A DNA stretch of 64,000 bases. Origin: Marinomonas spartinae. GTDB lineage: Bacteria; Pseudomonadota; Gammaproteobacteria; Pseudomonadales; Marinomonadaceae. The notes beneath the pieces are model-generated. The model ran no database searches. It was given only the letters and a program-made list of their open reading frames with translations, and was not told the DNA's origin. A program made the position numbers and the translations under genes. The stretch lies in the NCBI RefSeq assembly GCF_016461715.1, contig NZ_JAEMUI010000024.1, forward strand, positions 1 to 64,000. The letters run 5' to 3'. Below are positions 18,171 to 30,510 of the stretch, piece by piece; the stretch's first letter is position 1; every line of letters starts with the position of its first letter.

Positions 18171-21100
18171 ATGAAAGACTTATTAGGTCTTCTAAAATCA
18201 CAGGGACAATCTGACGAGTTTGATGCGATCCGCATTGGCTTGGCATCACCAGATATGATTCGTTCATGGTCTTACGGTGAAGTTAAAAAGCCGGAGACCA
18301 TCAACTACCGTACGTTCAAGCCTGAGCGTGACGGTTTGTTCTGTGCAAAAATCTTTGGTCCAATTAAGGACTACGAGTGTTTGTGTGGTAAATACAAGCG
18401 CTTGAAACACCGCGGTGTTATCTGTGAGAAGTGTGGCGTTGAGGTAGCTCTGTCAAAAGTGCGTCGTGAACGCATGGGGCACATCGAGCTTGCGTCACCT
18501 GTTGCTCACATTTGGTTCTTGAAATCTCTTCCATCACGTATCGGTCTTATCATGGATATGACGTTGCGTGATATTGAGCGTGTGCTTTACTTTGAATCTT
18601 TCATTGTGATTGATCCAGGTATGACAACGCTTGAGAAAGGGCAGTTGCTCAACGACGAGCAATACTTTGAAGCGCTAGAAGAGTTCGGTGACGAATTCGA
18701 TGCCCGTATGGGGGCTGAAGCGGTTCAAATGTTGCTACGCGACTTAGACATGCCTGAAGAAATTAACAGCATGCGTGAAGAACTCAACAGCACGAACTCT
18801 GAAACCCGTATTAAGAAGCTGTCTAAGCGTCTTAAGTTGGTTGAGGCTTTCTATCATTCTGGCAACAACCCAGAATGGATGGTGTTGGAAGTATTGCCTG
18901 TTCTTCCGCCAGATCTTCGTCCATTGGTGCCACTTGAGGGTGGTCGTTTTGCGACGTCTGATTTGAACGATCTTTACCGTCGTGTGATTAACCGTAACAA
19001 CCGCTTGAAACGACTGCTAGAGCTATCGGCTCCAGACATCATTGTGCGTAATGAAAAACGTATGTTGCAAGAGTCTGTTGATGCGTTGCTCGATAATGGT
19101 CGTCGTGGTCGTGCGATTACCGGTTCCAACAAGCGCCCATTAAAATCTTTGGCCGATATGATCAAAGGTAAGCAAGGTCGTTTCCGTCAGAACTTGCTTG
19201 GTAAGCGTGTTGACTACTCTGGCCGTTCTGTAATCACAGTAGGTCCTTCTCTACGTCTGCACCAGTGTGGTTTGCCGAAGAAAATGGCTCTTGAGCTATT
19301 CAAGCCGTTCATCTTCTCTAAACTAGAGCTTCGCGGCATGGCAACGACCATTAAAGCCGCTAAGAAAATGGTCGAGCGTGAAACACCTGAAGTATGGGAT
19401 ATCCTTGATGAGGTTATCCGCGAACATCCTGTGATGTTGAACCGTGCACCAACGCTTCACCGTTTGGGTATCCAAGCGTTTGAACCTATGTTGATCGAAG
19501 GTAAAGCGATTCAGTTGCACCCGCTTGTGTGTGCGGCCTATAACGCCGACTTCGACGGTGACCAAATGGCGGTTCACGTTCCATTGACTCTTGAAGCTCA
19601 GCTAGAAGCTCGTGCTTTGATGATGTCGACGAACAACATCCTGTCACCCGCAAACGGTGAACCAATCATCGTTCCTTCTCAGGACGTGGTATTGGGTCTG
19701 TACTACATGACGCGTGAGAAAATCAATGCCAAGGGTGAAGGCATGGCGTTTTCTGACATCAAAGAAGTACATCGCGCGTATGGTGCCAAGCAAGTTGAAT
19801 TGCATGCGAAAGTCAAGGTGCGTATCAATCAAGTTGATACCACGTTAGATGGTGAAAAAGTGCCGTCTACTTTCATTGTAGACACAACCGTTGGTCGTGC
19901 TCTGTTGTTTGATATTGTGCCTGATGGCCTTCCTTTCTCAGTGGTTAACCAGCCAATGAAGAAAAAGGCGATCTCAAACTTGATCAACGAGTGTTACCGT
20001 AAAGTGGGCTTGAAAGAAAGCTGTATTTTTGCGGACCAATTGATGTACACCGGTTTTGCTTACGCAACGGCGTCTGGCTCGTCTGTTGGTGTGGATGACT
20101 TTGTTATTCCACCAGAAAAAGCAGCGATCATTGCCAAAGCAGAAGCGGAAGTTAAAGAAATCGAATATCAATATGCAGATGGTCTTGTAACGCAAGGCGA
20201 GAAGTATAACAAGGTAATCGACTTGTGGTCTCGTACCAACGAAACCGTGACTGAAGCCATGATGAAAAACTTGGCAAAAGAGATGACCATCAACAAAGCG
20301 GGTGAAGAGGTTGAGCAGCAATCTTTCAACTCCGTTTATATGATGGCCGACTCTGGTGCCCGTGGTAGTGTGGCTCAGATGCGTCAGTTGGGTGGTATGC
20401 GTGGTCTGATGGCGAAACCGGATGGTTCTATCATCGAAACACCAATCACAGCGAACTTCCGTGAAGGTCTATCAGTACTTCAGTACTTTACCTCGACTCA
20501 CGGTGCTCGTAAGGGTCTAGCTGATACGGCATTGAAAACGGCAAACTCTGGTTACTTGACTCGTCGTCTAGTAGACGTAGCGCAGGATTTGGTAATCACT
20601 GAAGTAGATTGTGGTTCAACAAATGGCATCAAAGTTAACGCGATGATTGAAGGTGGTGACGTTGTTGTCCCATTGGGTCATCGTGTATTGGGTCGTGTTG
20701 TGGCTCAAGATGTGATCGACACGAAAGGTGATTTGGTTCTTGCTGCTGGTACCTTGATCGATGAACATGATGTTCGTACGATTGAAGCGGCGGGTGTGGA
20801 TGAGATGATCATTCGCTCTGTTATCACCTGTGATACACGTCACGGTGTATGTGCTAAGTGTTACGGTCGAGATCTCGCTCGTGGTCACCAAGTTAACATC
20901 GGTGAGGCGGTTGGTGTTGTTGCTGCGCAGTCTATCGGTGAACCGGGTACACAGTTAACCATGCGTACCTTCCACATCGGTGGTGCGGCGTCTCGAGCGT
21001 CTGCTGTTGATAGCGTTCAGGTGAAGAGTGCGGGTACAGTACGTTTCCATAAAATGAAGAGCATCGTCCGCGATGCCGAGCATTTGGTGGTGGCGTCGCG

Positions 21101-22373
21101 TTCTTCTGAGTTGGCGATTGCGGATGAGGCAGGGCGTGAGAAAGAGCGTTACAAGCTTCCTTACGGCGCAGTATTGAGTGTACGTGAAGGTGATTCTGTG
21201 ACAGCGGGTCAAATCGTTGCTAATTGGGATCCACACACCCACCCAATCGTCTCTGAGATGCAAGGTCGCCTTGAGTTCAGTGGTATGGAAGAAAACGTGA
21301 CCATTCGTCGTCAATCTGACGAAATGACAGGTTTGACCACTATTGAAGTCATGGAGATGCGTGATCGTCCGGCCGCGGGTAAAGATATTCGTCCGATGAT
21401 CTCTGTAGTGGATGCGGATGGTAACCCAGTGTTGATTCCTGGTACGGAATCGCCTGTGCAATACATGTTGCCTGAGAAAGCTTTGTTAAGCTTGGATCAT
21501 GGTGCAACAGTGAAATCAGGTGAAGTTCTTGCTCGTATTCCGCAAGAATCACAAGGTAACAAAGATATTACCGGTGGTCTGCCTCGAGTGGCGGATTTAT
21601 TCGAAGCACGTCGTCCAAAAGACCCTGCTGTGATGGCAGAGACAAGTGGTGTGGTGAGCTTCGGTAAAGAAACCAAAGGTAAGATTCGTTTGGTCATCAC
21701 ACCACAAGATGGCAGTGATCCAATCGAGACATTGATTCCGAAATGGCGTCAAATCAACATATTTGATGGTGAAGAAGTGGCAAAAGGCGAGATTATCGCT
21801 GACGGTCCGCTAAGCCCTCATGATATCTTGCGTCTTCAAGGTGTAGAAGCGTTAGCTGATTACATCACGAACGAAGTGCAAGAAGTTTACCGCCTACAAG
21901 GTGTTGTGATTAACGATAAGCACATTGAAGTTATCGTTCGTCAAATGCTACGTAAAGTGGAAGTGGGTGAGTCTGGTGATACAGATCTTATCCAAGGTGA
22001 TCAGGTTGAGTTGACTCAACTTCTAGACGCAAACGAAAAAGCAGAAGCGGAAGGTAAATTCCCCGCTAAGTTTGAGCGTGTGCTACTAGGTATCACCAAA
22101 GCCTCTTTGGCAACTGAGTCCTTTATATCAGCAGCGTCTTTCCAAGAAACAACTCGTGTTCTTACGGAAGGGGCGGTCACTGGTAAAAAAGATCACTTAC
22201 GTGGCCTAAAAGAGAACGTTGTTGTGGGTCGATTAATTCCAGCTGGTACTGGTTTGGCTTACCACAATGAGCGCAAGCGTAAGAAAGAGCTTGCGCAAGC
22301 AGCGAAGGAAGGAAGTGCGTCAATTAGTGCCTCTGATGTAGAAGAAGCGTTAAGTGCAGCATTAAAAGGCTAG
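18171..22373 (+). CDS. rpoC: RNA polymerase beta' subunit
   Basis: Largest core subunit, holding the catalytic magnesium. Start at ATG 18171 gives the canonical M-K-D-L-L N-terminus and 1400 residues; the longer frame from GTG 18156 has no family support. The N-terminal zinc site is CLCG...CEKCG (about 70-88), the catalytic loop [10 protein letters not shown] begins at N458 with D460, D462 and D464 as in E. coli, and the second zinc site is [11 protein letters not shown]. Sixty-five bases after rpoB, same transcript. Confidence 0.98.
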   Translation: MKDLLGLLKSQGQSDEFDAIRIGLASPDMIRSWSYGEVKKPETINYRTFKPERDGLFCAKIFGPIKDYECLCGKYKRLKHRGVICEKCGVEVALSKVRRERMGHIELASPVAHIWFLKSLPSRIGLIMDMTLRDIERVLYFESFIVIDPGMTTLEKGQLLNDEQYFEALEEFGDEFDARMGAEAVQMLLRDLDMPEEINSMREELNSTNSETRIKKLSKRLKLVEAFYHSGNNPEWMVLEVLPVLPPDLRPLVPLEGGRFATSDLNDLYRRVINRNNRLKRLLELSAPDIIVRNEKRMLQESVDALLDNGRRGRAITGSNKRPLKSLADMIKGKQGRFRQNLLGKRVDYSGRSVITVGPSLRLHQCGLPKKMALELFKPFIFSKLELRGMATTIKAAKKMVERETPEVWDILDEVIREHPVMLNRAPTLHRLGIQAFEPMLIEGKAIQLHPLVCAAYNADFDGDQMAVHVPLTLEAQLEARALMMSTNNILSPANGEPIIVPSQDVVLGLYYMTREKINAKGEGMAFSDIKEVHRAYGAKQVELHAKVKVRINQVDTTLDGEKVPSTFIVDTTVGRALLFDIVPDGLPFSVVNQPMKKKAISNLINECYRKVGLKESCIFADQLMYTGFAYATASGSSVGVDDFVIPPEKAAIIAKAEAEVKEIEYQYADGLVTQGEKYNKVIDLWSRTNETVTEAMMKNLAKEMTINKAGEEVEQQSFNSVYMMADSGARGSVAQMRQLGGMRGLMAKPDGSIIETPITANFREGLSVLQYFTSTHGARKGLADTALKTANSGYLTRRLVDVAQDLVITEVDCGSTNGIKVNAMIEGGDVVVPLGHRVLGRVVAQDVIDTKGDLVLAAGTLIDEHDVRTIEAAGVDEMIIRSVITCDTRHGVCAKCYGRDLARGHQVNIGEAVGVVAAQSIGEPGTQLTMRTFHIGGAASRASAVDSVQVKSAGTVRFHKMKSIVRDAEHLVVASRSSELAIADEAGREKERYKLPYGAVLSVREGDSVTAGQIVANWDPHTHPIVSEMQGRLEFSGMEENVTIRRQSDEMTGLTTIEVMEMRDRPAAGKDIRPMISVVDADGNPVLIPGTESPVQYMLPEKALLSLDHGATVKSGEVLARIPQESQGNKDITGGLPRVADLFEARRPKDPAVMAETSGVVSFGKETKGKIRLVITPQDGSDPIETLIPKWRQINIFDGEEVAKGEIIADGPLSPHDILRLQGVEALADYITNEVQEVYRLQGVVINDKHIEVIVRQMLRKVEVGESGDTDLIQGDQVELTQLLDANEKAEAEGKFPAKFERVLLGITKASLATESFISAASFQETTRVLTEGAVTGKKDHLRGLKENVVVGRLIPAGTGLAYHNERKRKKELAQAAKEGSASISASDVEEALSAALKG

Positions 22374-22393
22374 TTTTCGCTGTTAAATCGCGA

Positions 22394-22881
<488 letters not shown>

Positions 22882-22975
22882 GCTAACGCTGCTTAAATCA
22901 TCGTTTAGACAAATTTTTTAATACAGTAAGGCCGAGCAAATGTTTGTCTCGGACGAGCCTGAAGAGGATATAGAC

Positions 22976-23449
22976 ATGCCTAGAAGACGCGTCGTCGCTA
23001 AGCGTGAAGTCCTTCCGGATCCTAAACACGGAAGCCAACTTCTTGCTAAGTTCATCAACCATGTAATGGTTAGTGGCAAAAAATCTGTTGCAGAGAGCAT
23101 TGTTTACAATGCACTTGAAACAGTTGCTACTCGTACTAAATCTGAAGATCCAATGGCGATCTTCGAAAAAGCCCTAGAATCTATCCAGCCAATGGTTGAG
23201 GTTAAATCTCGCCGTGTGGGTGGTGCGACTTACCAAGTCCCTGTAGAAGTACGTCCAGCTCGTCGCGCAGCATTGTCTATGCGTTGGTTGGTTGAAGCGT
23301 CTCGTAAGCGTGGTGAAAAATCCATGGCGCTACGTCTAGCAGGTGAAATTCTAGACGCTTCTGAGAATAAAGGTTCTGCTGTTAAGAAACGTGAAGACGT
23401 TCACCGTATGGCAGAAGCGAACAAAGCATTCTCGCACTACCGTTTCTAA
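22976..23449 (+). CDS. rpsG: 30S ribosomal protein S7
   Basis: Primary binder of the 16S rRNA 3' major domain, shaping the head of the 30S subunit and the E-site exit. Start at ATG 22976 (M-P-R-R-R-V) with GAGG upstream; the longer frame from 22940 adds twelve unconserved residues. 157 residues, ending [12 protein letters not shown] as in the family. In E. coli S7 represses the str operon by binding the rpsL-rpsG spacer; the 94-base spacer here was not resolved into a comparable structure. Confidence 0.97.
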   Translation: MPRRRVVAKREVLPDPKHGSQLLAKFINHVMVSGKKSVAESIVYNALETVATRTKSEDPMAIFEKALESIQPMVEVKSRRVGGATYQVPVEVRPARRAALSMRWLVEASRKRGEKSMALRLAGEILDASENKGSAVKKREDVHRMAEANKAFSHYRF

Positions 23450-23470
23450 TCGACCGGAGCAACAAAGACA

Positions 23471-25564
23471 GTGGCACGTAAGACACCTATCAACCGCTAC
23501 CGTAATATCGGTATCTGTGCGCATGTTGATGCGGGTAAAACGACGACAACTGAGCGCGTTCTTTTCTACACTGGTCTATCCCATAAAATTGGTGAGGTGC
23601 ACGATGGTGCCGCAACAATGGATTGGATGGAACAAGAGCAAGAGCGTGGTATTACCATTACTTCAGCAGCAACGACTTGTTTCTGGAGTGGTATGAGTCA
23701 GCAGTTCGATCAGCACCGTATCAATATCATAGATACACCTGGACACGTCGATTTCACAATCGAAGTTGAGCGTTCTTTACGTGTCTTAGATGGTGCTGTT
23801 GTTGTGCTTTGTGGCTCATCCGGTGTACAACCTCAAACGGAAACCGTTTGGCGTCAAGCAAATAAATATGAAGTGCCTCGTATGGTGTTCGTCAATAAGA
23901 TGGATCGTACGGGCGCTGATTATTTTTCTGTTGTTCGTCAGCTTAAAACGCGTTTGGGGGCTAATGCAGTGCCTATTCAGATCAATATTGGCACCGAAGA
24001 TGATTTCAAAGGTGTGATTGATCTTGTGCTAATGAAAGCCATTATGTGGAATGAAGAAGATCAAGGGATGACTTTCAGTTTGGAAGATGTCCCAGCTGAT
24101 TTGCTTGATGAAGCGACGGGCTGGCGTGAGCAAATGATAGAAGCTGCCGCTGAAGCGAATGAAGAATTGATGGATAAATACCTCGAAGAAGGGGATTTGT
24201 CTGTTGAGGATATTAAAGCCGGCTTACGGGCGCGCACATTAGCCAATGAAATTGTTTTGGTGACCTGTGGGTCTGCGTTTAAAAACAAAGGGGTTCAGGC
24301 TGTCCTGGATGCTGTTGTTGAGTACTTGCCTTCTCCGCTTGAAGTAAAAGCGATTGAAGGGACGCTTGAAGACGGTGAAACAGTTGTGACTCGTGTTGCT
24401 GATGATGAAGCACCGTTTTCTGCATTGGCATTTAAGATCGCAACAGATCCCTTTGTAGGGACGTTGACTTTCATTCGTGTGTATTCCGGAGTGTTGAAAT
24501 CAGGCGATGCGGTTTACAACTCTGTTAAACAGAAACGTGAACGTGTTGGCCGAATGGTTCAAATGCATGCAAACAATCGTGAAGAGATCAAAGAGGTATT
24601 AGCTGGAGACATCGCTGCCACTATCGGTATGAAGGATGTCACCACGGGTGATACGCTTTGTGATATGAATGATGTTGTTGTGCTTGAACGCATGGAATTT
24701 CCAGAGCCTGTTATCTCCGTTGCGGTTGAGCCAAAGTCTCAAGCCGATCAGGAGAAGATGGGGATTGCGTTAGGTAAATTGGCGCAAGAAGATCCGTCTT
24801 TCCGCGTTGAAACGCACGAAGAGACAGGGCAGACGATAATTTCTGGTATGGGTGAGTTGCACCTTGATATTCTCGTTGACCGTATGCGTCGTGAGTTCAA
24901 GGTGGAGGCAAACATTGGTAAGCCTCAAGTTGCCTATCGGGAAAAAATTCGCAAAGAAGTGACAGTTGATCACAAATTTGTACGTCAATCTGGTGGTCGT
25001 GGTCAGTATGGTCACGTCGTAATGAAGTTGATTCCTTCGGACTCCGAAGGTCTTGAATTCGTTAACGAAATTGTTGGTGGTGCTATTCCTAAAGAATACA
25101 TCCCTGCAGTAGAAAAGGGTGTTTCAGAGCAAATGAAGAACGGTGTAATTGGAGGTTTTCCATTATTGGGGCTGAAGGTTGTACTGATCGATGGATCCTT
25201 CCATGATGTTGACTCTAACGAAATGGCCTTTAAAATTGCAGCTTCTCAAGGCTTGAAGAAAGGCGCAGTTGATGCTGATCCTTGTGTTCTTGAGCCTGTA
25301 ATGAAAGTGGAAGTTGTTACCCCTGAAGAATACATGGGCGATGTGATGGGTGACCTGAATCGTCGTCGTGGTCTTGTACAGGGGATGGACGATTCCCCGT
25401 CTGGTAAAATTATTCGAGCGGAAGTGCCTTTGGGCGAGATGTTTGGATATGCAACGGACGTGCGTAGCTTGTCGCAAGGGCGTGCGAGTTATGCGATGGA
25501 ATTTGAGAAATACGCTGAAGCACCAGCTAGTGTGGCAGACGCGATCATCAAAAATGAAGATTAA
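23471..25564 (+). CDS. fusA: Elongation factor G
   Basis: GTPase that drives translocation and, with RRF, ribosome recycling. GTG start at 23471. 697 residues with P-loop AHVDAGKTT (17-25), switch [16 protein letters not shown] and NKMD motifs, then domains II-V ending with the RGLVQGMDD and [15 protein letters not shown] segments. Slightly shorter than the E. coli protein (704) through small loop deletions. It sits in the usual str-operon order before tuf. Confidence 0.97.
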   Translation: MARKTPINRYRNIGICAHVDAGKTTTTERVLFYTGLSHKIGEVHDGAATMDWMEQEQERGITITSAATTCFWSGMSQQFDQHRINIIDTPGHVDFTIEVERSLRVLDGAVVVLCGSSGVQPQTETVWRQANKYEVPRMVFVNKMDRTGADYFSVVRQLKTRLGANAVPIQINIGTEDDFKGVIDLVLMKAIMWNEEDQGMTFSLEDVPADLLDEATGWREQMIEAAAEANEELMDKYLEEGDLSVEDIKAGLRARTLANEIVLVTCGSAFKNKGVQAVLDAVVEYLPSPLEVKAIEGTLEDGETVVTRVADDEAPFSALAFKIATDPFVGTLTFIRVYSGVLKSGDAVYNSVKQKRERVGRMVQMHANNREEIKEVLAGDIAATIGMKDVTTGDTLCDMNDVVVLERMEFPEPVISVAVEPKSQADQEKMGIALGKLAQEDPSFRVETHEETGQTIISGMGELHLDILVDRMRREFKVEANIGKPQVAYREKIRKEVTVDHKFVRQSGGRGQYGHVVMKLIPSDSEGLEFVNEIVGGAIPKEYIPAVEKGVSEQMKNGVIGGFPLLGLKVVLIDGSFHDVDSNEMAFKIAASQGLKKGAVDADPCVLEPVMKVEVVTPEEYMGDVMGDLNRRRGLVQGMDDSPSGKIIRAEVPLGEMFGYATDVRSLSQGRASYAMEFEKYAEAPASVADAIIKNED

Positions 25565-25600
25565 TCATCATACTTACTAATTCATTAAGGTGTATGTATC

Positions 25601-26824
25601 ATGGCAAAGAGTAAATTCGAACGTAATAAACCACACGTTAACGTTGGTACTATCGGTCACGTTGACCACGGTAAAACAACCCTAACTGCAGCATTGACTC
25701 GTGTATGTGCAGAAGTATTCGGCGGTACAGCTGTTGCTTTTGACGGTATCGATAATGCGCCAGAAGAGCGTGAGCGTGGTATCACAATCTCTACTTCTCA
25801 CGTAGAGTACGATTCTCCAACTCGTCACTACGCACACGTAGACTGTCCTGGACACGCCGATTATGTTAAAAACATGATCACTGGTGCGGCTCAAATGGAC
25901 GGTGCTATCCTAGTTTGTGGCGCGACTGACGGCCCTATGCCTCAGACTCGTGAGCACATCCTTCTTTCTCGTCAAGTAGGTGTACCTTACATCGTAGTTT
26001 TCCTTAACAAAGCTGACTTGTTGGCTGAAGACTGTGGCGGTGCGGATTCTGAAGAATACGCTGAAATGCTAGAGTTGGTTGAAATGGAACTGCGTGACCT
26101 TCTTTCTGAATACGACTTCCCAGGTGATGATACTCCAATCATCCCAGGTTCTGCTTTGATGGCATTGAACGGTGAAGACGACAACGAAATGGGTACAACG
26201 GCTGTTAAGAAACTAGTTGAAACACTTGATACTTATATTCCTGAGCCTGAGCGTGCTATCGACGGTGCATTCATTATGCCTATCGAGGACGTATTTTCTA
26301 TCCAAGGTCGTGGTACCGTAGTAACTGGCCGTGTAGAGCGTGGTATCGTTAAAGTTGGTGAAGAAGTTGAAATCGTTGGTATCAAAGATACAACTAAAAC
26401 AACTTGTACTGGTGTAGAAATGTTCCGTAAACTGCTTGACGAAGGTCGTGCAGGTGAGAACGTTGGTGTTCTTTTGCGTGGTACTAAGCGTGATGACGTA
26501 GAACGTGGTCAAGTATTGGCTAAACCAGGTTCTATCACTCCTCACACTGAGTTCGAAGCTGAAGTATACGTTCTGTCTAAAGATGAAGGTGGTCGTCACA
26601 CTCCATTCTTCAAAGGTTACCGCCCACAGTTCTACTTCCGTACAACTGACGTAACTGGTGCTTGTGAGCTTCCAGAAGGCGTAGAGATGGTTATGCCTGG
26701 TGATAACATCCAAATGACTGTGACTCTTATTCACCCAATCGCAATGGACGAAGGTCTACGTTTCGCGATTCGTGAAGGTGGTCGTACAGTAGGTGCGGGC
26801 GTTGTTGCTAAAGTTCTTAAATAA
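25601..26824 (+). CDS. tuf: Elongation factor Tu
   Basis: Delivers aminoacyl-tRNA to the ribosome as a GTP complex. 407 residues against 394-397 in most gammaproteobacteria. GHVDHGKTT (20-28), DCPGH (81-85) and the rest of domains II and III are canonical. The G4 motif is N136-KAD, and the stretch just after it (about 140-155, [17 protein letters not shown]) is some ten residues longer than usual, accounting for the extra length. Start preceded by AAGGTG. It ends at a strong terminator. This is the only tuf gene in the window. Confidence 0.97.
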   Translation: MAKSKFERNKPHVNVGTIGHVDHGKTTLTAALTRVCAEVFGGTAVAFDGIDNAPEERERGITISTSHVEYDSPTRHYAHVDCPGHADYVKNMITGAAQMDGAILVCGATDGPMPQTREHILLSRQVGVPYIVVFLNKADLLAEDCGGADSEEYAEMLELVEMELRDLLSEYDFPGDDTPIIPGSALMALNGEDDNEMGTTAVKKLVETLDTYIPEPERAIDGAFIMPIEDVFSIQGRGTVVTGRVERGIVKVGEEVEIVGIKDTTKTTCTGVEMFRKLLDEGRAGENVGVLLRGTKRDDVERGQVLAKPGSITPHTEFEAEVYVLSKDEGGRHTPFFKGYRPQFYFRTTDVTGACELPEGVEMVMPGDNIQMTVTLIHPIAMDEGLRFAIREGGRTVGAGVVAKVLK

Positions 26825-26855
26825 TCAATTCTTTGAATTGGTTGTTCTGAACTAA

Positions 26856-26887
26856 AAAAGGCTGCTCGAATATGGGCAGCCTTTTTT
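26856..26887 (+). terminator. Terminator of the str operon
   Basis: AAAAGGCTGC (26856-26865) pairs perfectly with GCAGCCTTTT (26876-26885) around a 10-base loop, with the T run continuing. Confidence 0.9.
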
Positions 26888-26927
26888 TATCTAGAAGGTG
26901 AATTTCTGTCTTTCAGAGATTGGTTAC

Positions 26928-26956
26928 TTGACAACCAGTTTTTGAATAGCTAATAT
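26928..26956 (+). promoter_or_regulatory. S10 operon promoter
   Basis: Perfect TTGACA (26928-26933), 17-base spacer and TAATAT (26951-26956), 74 bases before rpsJ and directly downstream of the tuf terminator. It is the only strong promoter seen before the ~14 kb S10-spc-alpha gene array. A small TCCTT/AAGGA hairpin follows in the leader. Confidence 0.85.
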
Positions 26957-27030
26957 TCGCCGTCCTTAAAAAGGATGTTGGCTTAAAAAATGTACAGTTA
27001 AGTCATCAAACATTGTATTTGGAGTTGGAA

Positions 27031-27342
27031 ATGCAAAGCCAAAAAATCCGTATTCGTTTGAAAGCGTTTGATCATCGTCTGATCGATGCTTCAACACAAG
27101 AAATTGTGGACACAGCGAAACGTACAGGTGCGCAAGTGCGTGGACCGATTCCACTTCCTACTCGCAAAGAGCGTTACACAGTATTGATTTCACCACACGT
27201 AAATAAAGATGCGCGTGATCAGTATGAAATTCGTACACACAAACGTGTTCTAGACATCGTTGAGCCAACTGAAAAAACGGTTGACGCTTTAATGAAACTA
27301 GACCTTGCGGCAGGCGTGGAAGTACAAATTTCTTTGGGTTAA
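27031..27342 (+). CDS. rpsJ: 30S ribosomal protein S10
   Basis: Head-domain protein that also acts as the NusE antitermination factor and binds NusG. Start at ATG 27031 ([10 protein letters not shown]) with GGAG upstream, six codons inside the longest frame, giving the canonical 103 residues. [17 protein letters not shown] and the C-terminal [11 protein letters not shown] are conserved. First gene of the S10 operon; a 127-base gap with a short tandem duplication precedes rplC. Confidence 0.97.
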   Translation: MQSQKIRIRLKAFDHRLIDASTQEIVDTAKRTGAQVRGPIPLPTRKERYTVLISPHVNKDARDQYEIRTHKRVLDIVEPTEKTVDALMKLDLAAGVEVQISLG

Positions 27343-27400
27343 TGACTCAAAGGTTGGGGTGCGAGAACCGGCTGGTTATCAGTCGGCTTATGCACAATAG

Positions 27401-27420
27401 TGGAATGATCTGGAATGATC
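27401..27420 (+). repeat. Perfect 10-base tandem duplication, TGGAATGATC x2
   Basis: Two exact head-to-tail copies of TGGAATGATC in the rpsJ-rplC spacer, probably a recent slippage or duplication event. It lies between small GC-rich hairpin arms in the untranslated stretch. Confidence 0.85.
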
Positions 27421-27469
27421 AGCCGTAGCGGGTGATAGCCCCGTACACAACTGGCAAATGAGGTAAAAA

Positions 27470-28108
27470 ATGGCTATTCAATTAGTCGGACGTAAAGCCG
27501 GAATGACACGTGTCTTCACTGAAGATGGTGTATCCGTGCCAGTAACCGTCATCGAGGTTGAACCGAACCGCGTTACTCAGGTGAAAACAACAGAAACTGA
27601 TGGCTATCAAGCTGTTCAAGTCACTGTTGGTACTCGCCGTTCGAGCCGCGTCAACAAAGCTGCTGCAGGTCACTACGCAAAAGCAAATGTTGAAGCTGGT
27701 CGTGGTTTGTGGGAGTTCCGCCTGTCTGGTGACGAAAAAGAAATCAATGTTGGTGATGAGCTGACTGTAGCAGATTTCGAATCTATCTCTACGATTGATG
27801 TCACTGGTCAATCTAAAGGTAAAGGGTTTCAAGGTGCCATCAAGCGTCATAATTTCAGTATGCAAGACGCGACACATGGTAACTCATTGTCTCACCGTGC
27901 TCCTGGTTCTATCGGTCAATGTCAAACACCTGGTCGTGTTTGGAAAGGCAAGAAGATGGCAGGCCAAATGGGCGCAACACAAGTTACTACTCAGTCTTTG
28001 GAAGTAGTACGAGTTGACACAGAACGTAACCTTATCCTAGTGAAAGGTGCGGTTCCTGGCGCAGTTAACGGTGATGTTATTCTTCAATCTGCTGTTAAAG
28101 CACGCTAA
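27470..28108 (+). CDS. rplC: 50S ribosomal protein L3
   Basis: One of the first proteins assembled on 23S rRNA, with an extension reaching the peptidyl transferase centre. 212 residues; the extended loop [19 protein letters not shown] contains the glutamine that PrmB methylates in E. coli. GAGGT lies before the start. The 5' spacer is longer than usual for this operon. Confidence 0.97.
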   Translation: MAIQLVGRKAGMTRVFTEDGVSVPVTVIEVEPNRVTQVKTTETDGYQAVQVTVGTRRSSRVNKAAAGHYAKANVEAGRGLWEFRLSGDEKEINVGDELTVADFESISTIDVTGQSKGKGFQGAIKRHNFSMQDATHGNSLSHRAPGSIGQCQTPGRVWKGKKMAGQMGATQVTTQSLEVVRVDTERNLILVKGAVPGAVNGDVILQSAVKAR

Positions 28109-28120
28109 GAGGGGTAGACA

Positions 28121-28726
28121 ATGAACTTGAATCTTACAGGTGCGGAAGGGACTGTAGAAGTTTCTGAAGTAACCTTCGCTCGTGAATACAACGAAGCGCT
28201 CGTTCACCAAGTGGTTACGGCTTACTTGGCTGGCGCTCGTCAAGGCTCACGTGCACAAAAAACTCGCTCTGAAGTGGCCGGTGGCGGACGCAAACCTTGG
28301 AAACAAAAAGGTTCTGGTCGTGCTCGTGCAGGTACTATCCGTAGCCCTCTATGGCGCTCTGGTGGTGTGACTTTTGCGGCAAAACCACAAGATCACTCTC
28401 AGAAAGTAAACAAGAAGATGTATCGTGCAGCAATGCGCACCATCTGGTCTGAACTTGTACGTCAAGACCGTCTTGTTGTTGTTGAAGAGCTTAAATTGGA
28501 TGCTCCAAAAACTAAGCTATTCAAAGCAAAAATGGCAGAATTGAATGTTGAGAACGCTTTGGTTGTTTCCCATGATTTGGATGACAATCTTTTCCTAGCG
28601 GCTCGCAACATCCCGAACGTAGATGTACGTGATGCAGCGTCTATCGACCCTGTTAGCTTGATTGCTTACGACAAAGTGTTGGTGACAGTTGGTGCTCTAA
28701 AACAAGTTGAGGAGACACTGGCATGA
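28121..28726 (+). CDS. rplD: 50S ribosomal protein L4
   Basis: Lines the nascent-peptide exit tunnel through its long loop ([19 protein letters not shown]), a region where changes alter macrolide sensitivity; it is standard here. 201 residues. In E. coli L4 also attenuates its own operon through the S10 leader; no comparable leader was recognised here. Overlaps rplW by four bases. Confidence 0.97.
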   Translation: MNLNLTGAEGTVEVSEVTFAREYNEALVHQVVTAYLAGARQGSRAQKTRSEVAGGGRKPWKQKGSGRARAGTIRSPLWRSGGVTFAAKPQDHSQKVNKKMYRAAMRTIWSELVRQDRLVVVEELKLDAPKTKLFKAKMAELNVENALVVSHDLDDNLFLAARNIPNVDVRDAASIDPVSLIAYDKVLVTVGALKQVEETLA

Positions 28727-29019
28727 TCGGCGAACGTATTTATAAAGTTCTGTTGGGTCCACACATCTCTGAAAAAGCGACTATCGTTGCCGAAGGTAAT
28801 GGTCAGTACGTTTTTCGTGTAACTGGTGATGCAACAAAACCTGAAATCAAAAAAGCTATCGAAGCGCTTTTTGAAGTCAAAGTTGAGTCTGTTCGCACGT
28901 TGAACCATAAAGGTAAAACTAAGCGTACAGTTCGTGGTCTAGGTAAACGTAGTGACGTGAAAAAAGCGTACGTACGTTTGGCTGAAGGCCAAGAAATTGA
29001 CTTCATGGTCGCTGAATAA
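28723..29019 (+). CDS. rplW: 50S ribosomal protein L23
   Basis: Sits at the tunnel exit and docks trigger factor and the signal recognition particle. 98 residues, with [11 protein letters not shown] at the N-terminus and the conserved [18 protein letters not shown] loop. The start overlaps the rplD stop (ATGA), with GAGGAG inside the end of rplD, so translation is coupled. Confidence 0.97.
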   Translation: MIGERIYKVLLGPHISEKATIVAEGNGQYVFRVTGDATKPEIKKAIEALFEVKVESVRTLNHKGKTKRTVRGLGKRSDVKKAYVRLAEGQEIDFMVAE

Positions 29020-29033
29020 GGGGAGATAGGTCA

Positions 29034-29858
29034 ATGGCTGTTGTAAAAAGTAAGCCAACGTCTGCAGGCCGTCGTCACGTTGTTAAAGTTACCAACAACG
29101 ATTTGCACAAAGGCGCACCATATGCACCTTTGCTAGACACAAAAAGCAAATCAGGTGGTCGTAACAATAACGGACGCATCACTACGCGTCACGTAGGTGG
29201 TGGTCATAAGCAGCATTACCGTGTTATTGATTTCCGTCGTAATAAAGATGGAATTCCTGCGGTAGTTGAGCGTTTGGAGTATGATCCAAACCGTTCTGCA
29301 AATATTGCATTGGTTAAATATGCTGATGGTGAGCGTCGTTACATAATCGCTTCCAAAGGTATGGTGGCTGGCAGTGTTGTTTCTAGTGGTGCAGATGCGC
29401 CTATCAAAGCGGGTAATACTTTGCCTCTGCAAAATATCCCAGTTGGTAGTACCGTACACTGCGTCGAGCTTAAGCCTGGTAAAGGTGCACAAGTTGCGCG
29501 TTCTGCCGGAGCATCTGCTCAGCTAGTTGCTCGTGAAGGTCGTTACGTTACGCTGCGCCTACGTTCTGGCGAAATGCGTAAAGTATTGACTGAATGCCGC
29601 GCTACTTTGGGTGAAGTATCAAACTCTGAGCATAGCTTACGAGTTCTTGGTAAAGCTGGTGCTACGCGTTGGCGTGGTGTTCGTCCTACCGTTCGCGGTG
29701 CGGCGATGAACCCAGTGGATCACCCACATGGTGGTGGTGAAGGTCGTAGTAAGGGTGGTCGTCACCCAGTTACACCTTGGGGTGTGCCTACTAAAGGGTA
29801 CAAAACACGCAGCAACAAGCGTACTGATAAACTTATTGTACGTCGCCGTACTAAGTAA
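29034..29858 (+). CDS. rplB: 50S ribosomal protein L2
   Basis: Contacts the peptidyl transferase region and the inter-subunit bridge. 274 residues with RNA-binding domains and the invariant [18 protein letters not shown] segment near 223-236, including the histidine long discussed in peptidyl transfer. GGGGAG precedes the start. Confidence 0.98.
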   Translation: MAVVKSKPTSAGRRHVVKVTNNDLHKGAPYAPLLDTKSKSGGRNNNGRITTRHVGGGHKQHYRVIDFRRNKDGIPAVVERLEYDPNRSANIALVKYADGERRYIIASKGMVAGSVVSSGADAPIKAGNTLPLQNIPVGSTVHCVELKPGKGAQVARSAGASAQLVAREGRYVTLRLRSGEMRKVLTECRATLGEVSNSEHSLRVLGKAGATRWRGVRPTVRGAAMNPVDHPHGGGEGRSKGGRHPVTPWGVPTKGYKTRSNKRTDKLIVRRRTK

Positions 29859-29873
29859 TAAGAGGAAACGACT

Positions 29874-30149
29874 GTGCCACGTTCACTAAAAAAAGGTCCT
29901 TTTATCGACCTTCATTTGTTGAAAAAGGTAGAGGCTGCGGTAGAGAAGAAAGATCGTCGTCCAATTAAAACTTGGTCACGCCGTTCTACTATCTTCCCTG
30001 ACTTTGTAGGGTTGACTATCGCTGTCCATAATGGTCGCCAGCATGTTCCAGTTCTAGTAACTGAAGATATGGTCGGTCATAAACTGGGTGAGTTCGCTCC
30101 GACCCGTACATATCGTGGTCATGCTGCGGACAAGAAAGCCAAACGGTAA
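29874..30149 (+). CDS. rpsS: 30S ribosomal protein S19
   Basis: Head protein that binds 16S rRNA with S13 near the A site. 91 residues beginning [13 protein letters not shown] start with AGAGGAAA upstream. The [15 protein letters not shown] and [10 protein letters not shown] motifs are conserved. Confidence 0.97.
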   Translation: MPRSLKKGPFIDLHLLKKVEAAVEKKDRRPIKTWSRRSTIFPDFVGLTIAVHNGRQHVPVLVTEDMVGHKLGEFAPTRTYRGHAADKKAKR

Positions 30150-30163
30150 TAAGGGGTATTAAC

Positions 30164-30496
30164 ATGAGTGAAGTAAGCGCTTCATTGAAAGGTGCTCGCC
30201 TCTCTGCGCAGAAGGCCCGTTTGGTTGTAGATCAAATCCGCGGCAAATCTGTTAGCGAAGCACTGAACATTTTAACGTTCAGTCCTAAAAAGGCGGCAGT
30301 AATTGTCAAAAAGGTACTAGAGTCTGCTGTAGCAAACGCTGAGCATAACGAAGGTGCTGATATTGATGACTTGCGTGTATCTACGGCGTATGTTGACGAG
30401 GCAATGACTCTGAAACGTATTATGCCACGTGCTAAAGGCCGTGCTGACCGTATTTTAAAACGCGGTTGCCATATTACAGTTAAAGTCGCTGACTAA
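30164..30496 (+). CDS. rplV: 50S ribosomal protein L22
   Basis: Its beta-hairpin lines the exit tunnel and its globular part sits at the tunnel mouth. 110 residues, with [15 protein letters not shown] and the hairpin [16 protein letters not shown] intact, so no macrolide-type deletion is present. AAGGGG Shine-Dalgarno. Confidence 0.97.
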   Translation: MSEVSASLKGARLSAQKARLVVDQIRGKSVSEALNILTFSPKKAAVIVKKVLESAVANAEHNEGADIDDLRVSTAYVDEAMTLKRIMPRAKGRADRILKRGCHITVKVAD

Positions 30497-30510
30497 TTAG
30501 GAGAAACCCA

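Noticed and set aside
20955-21461. 168-codon antisense frame inside rpoC
   Set aside because: Same reason as for rpoB; rich in His, Thr and Arg as expected from reverse-read biased codons.
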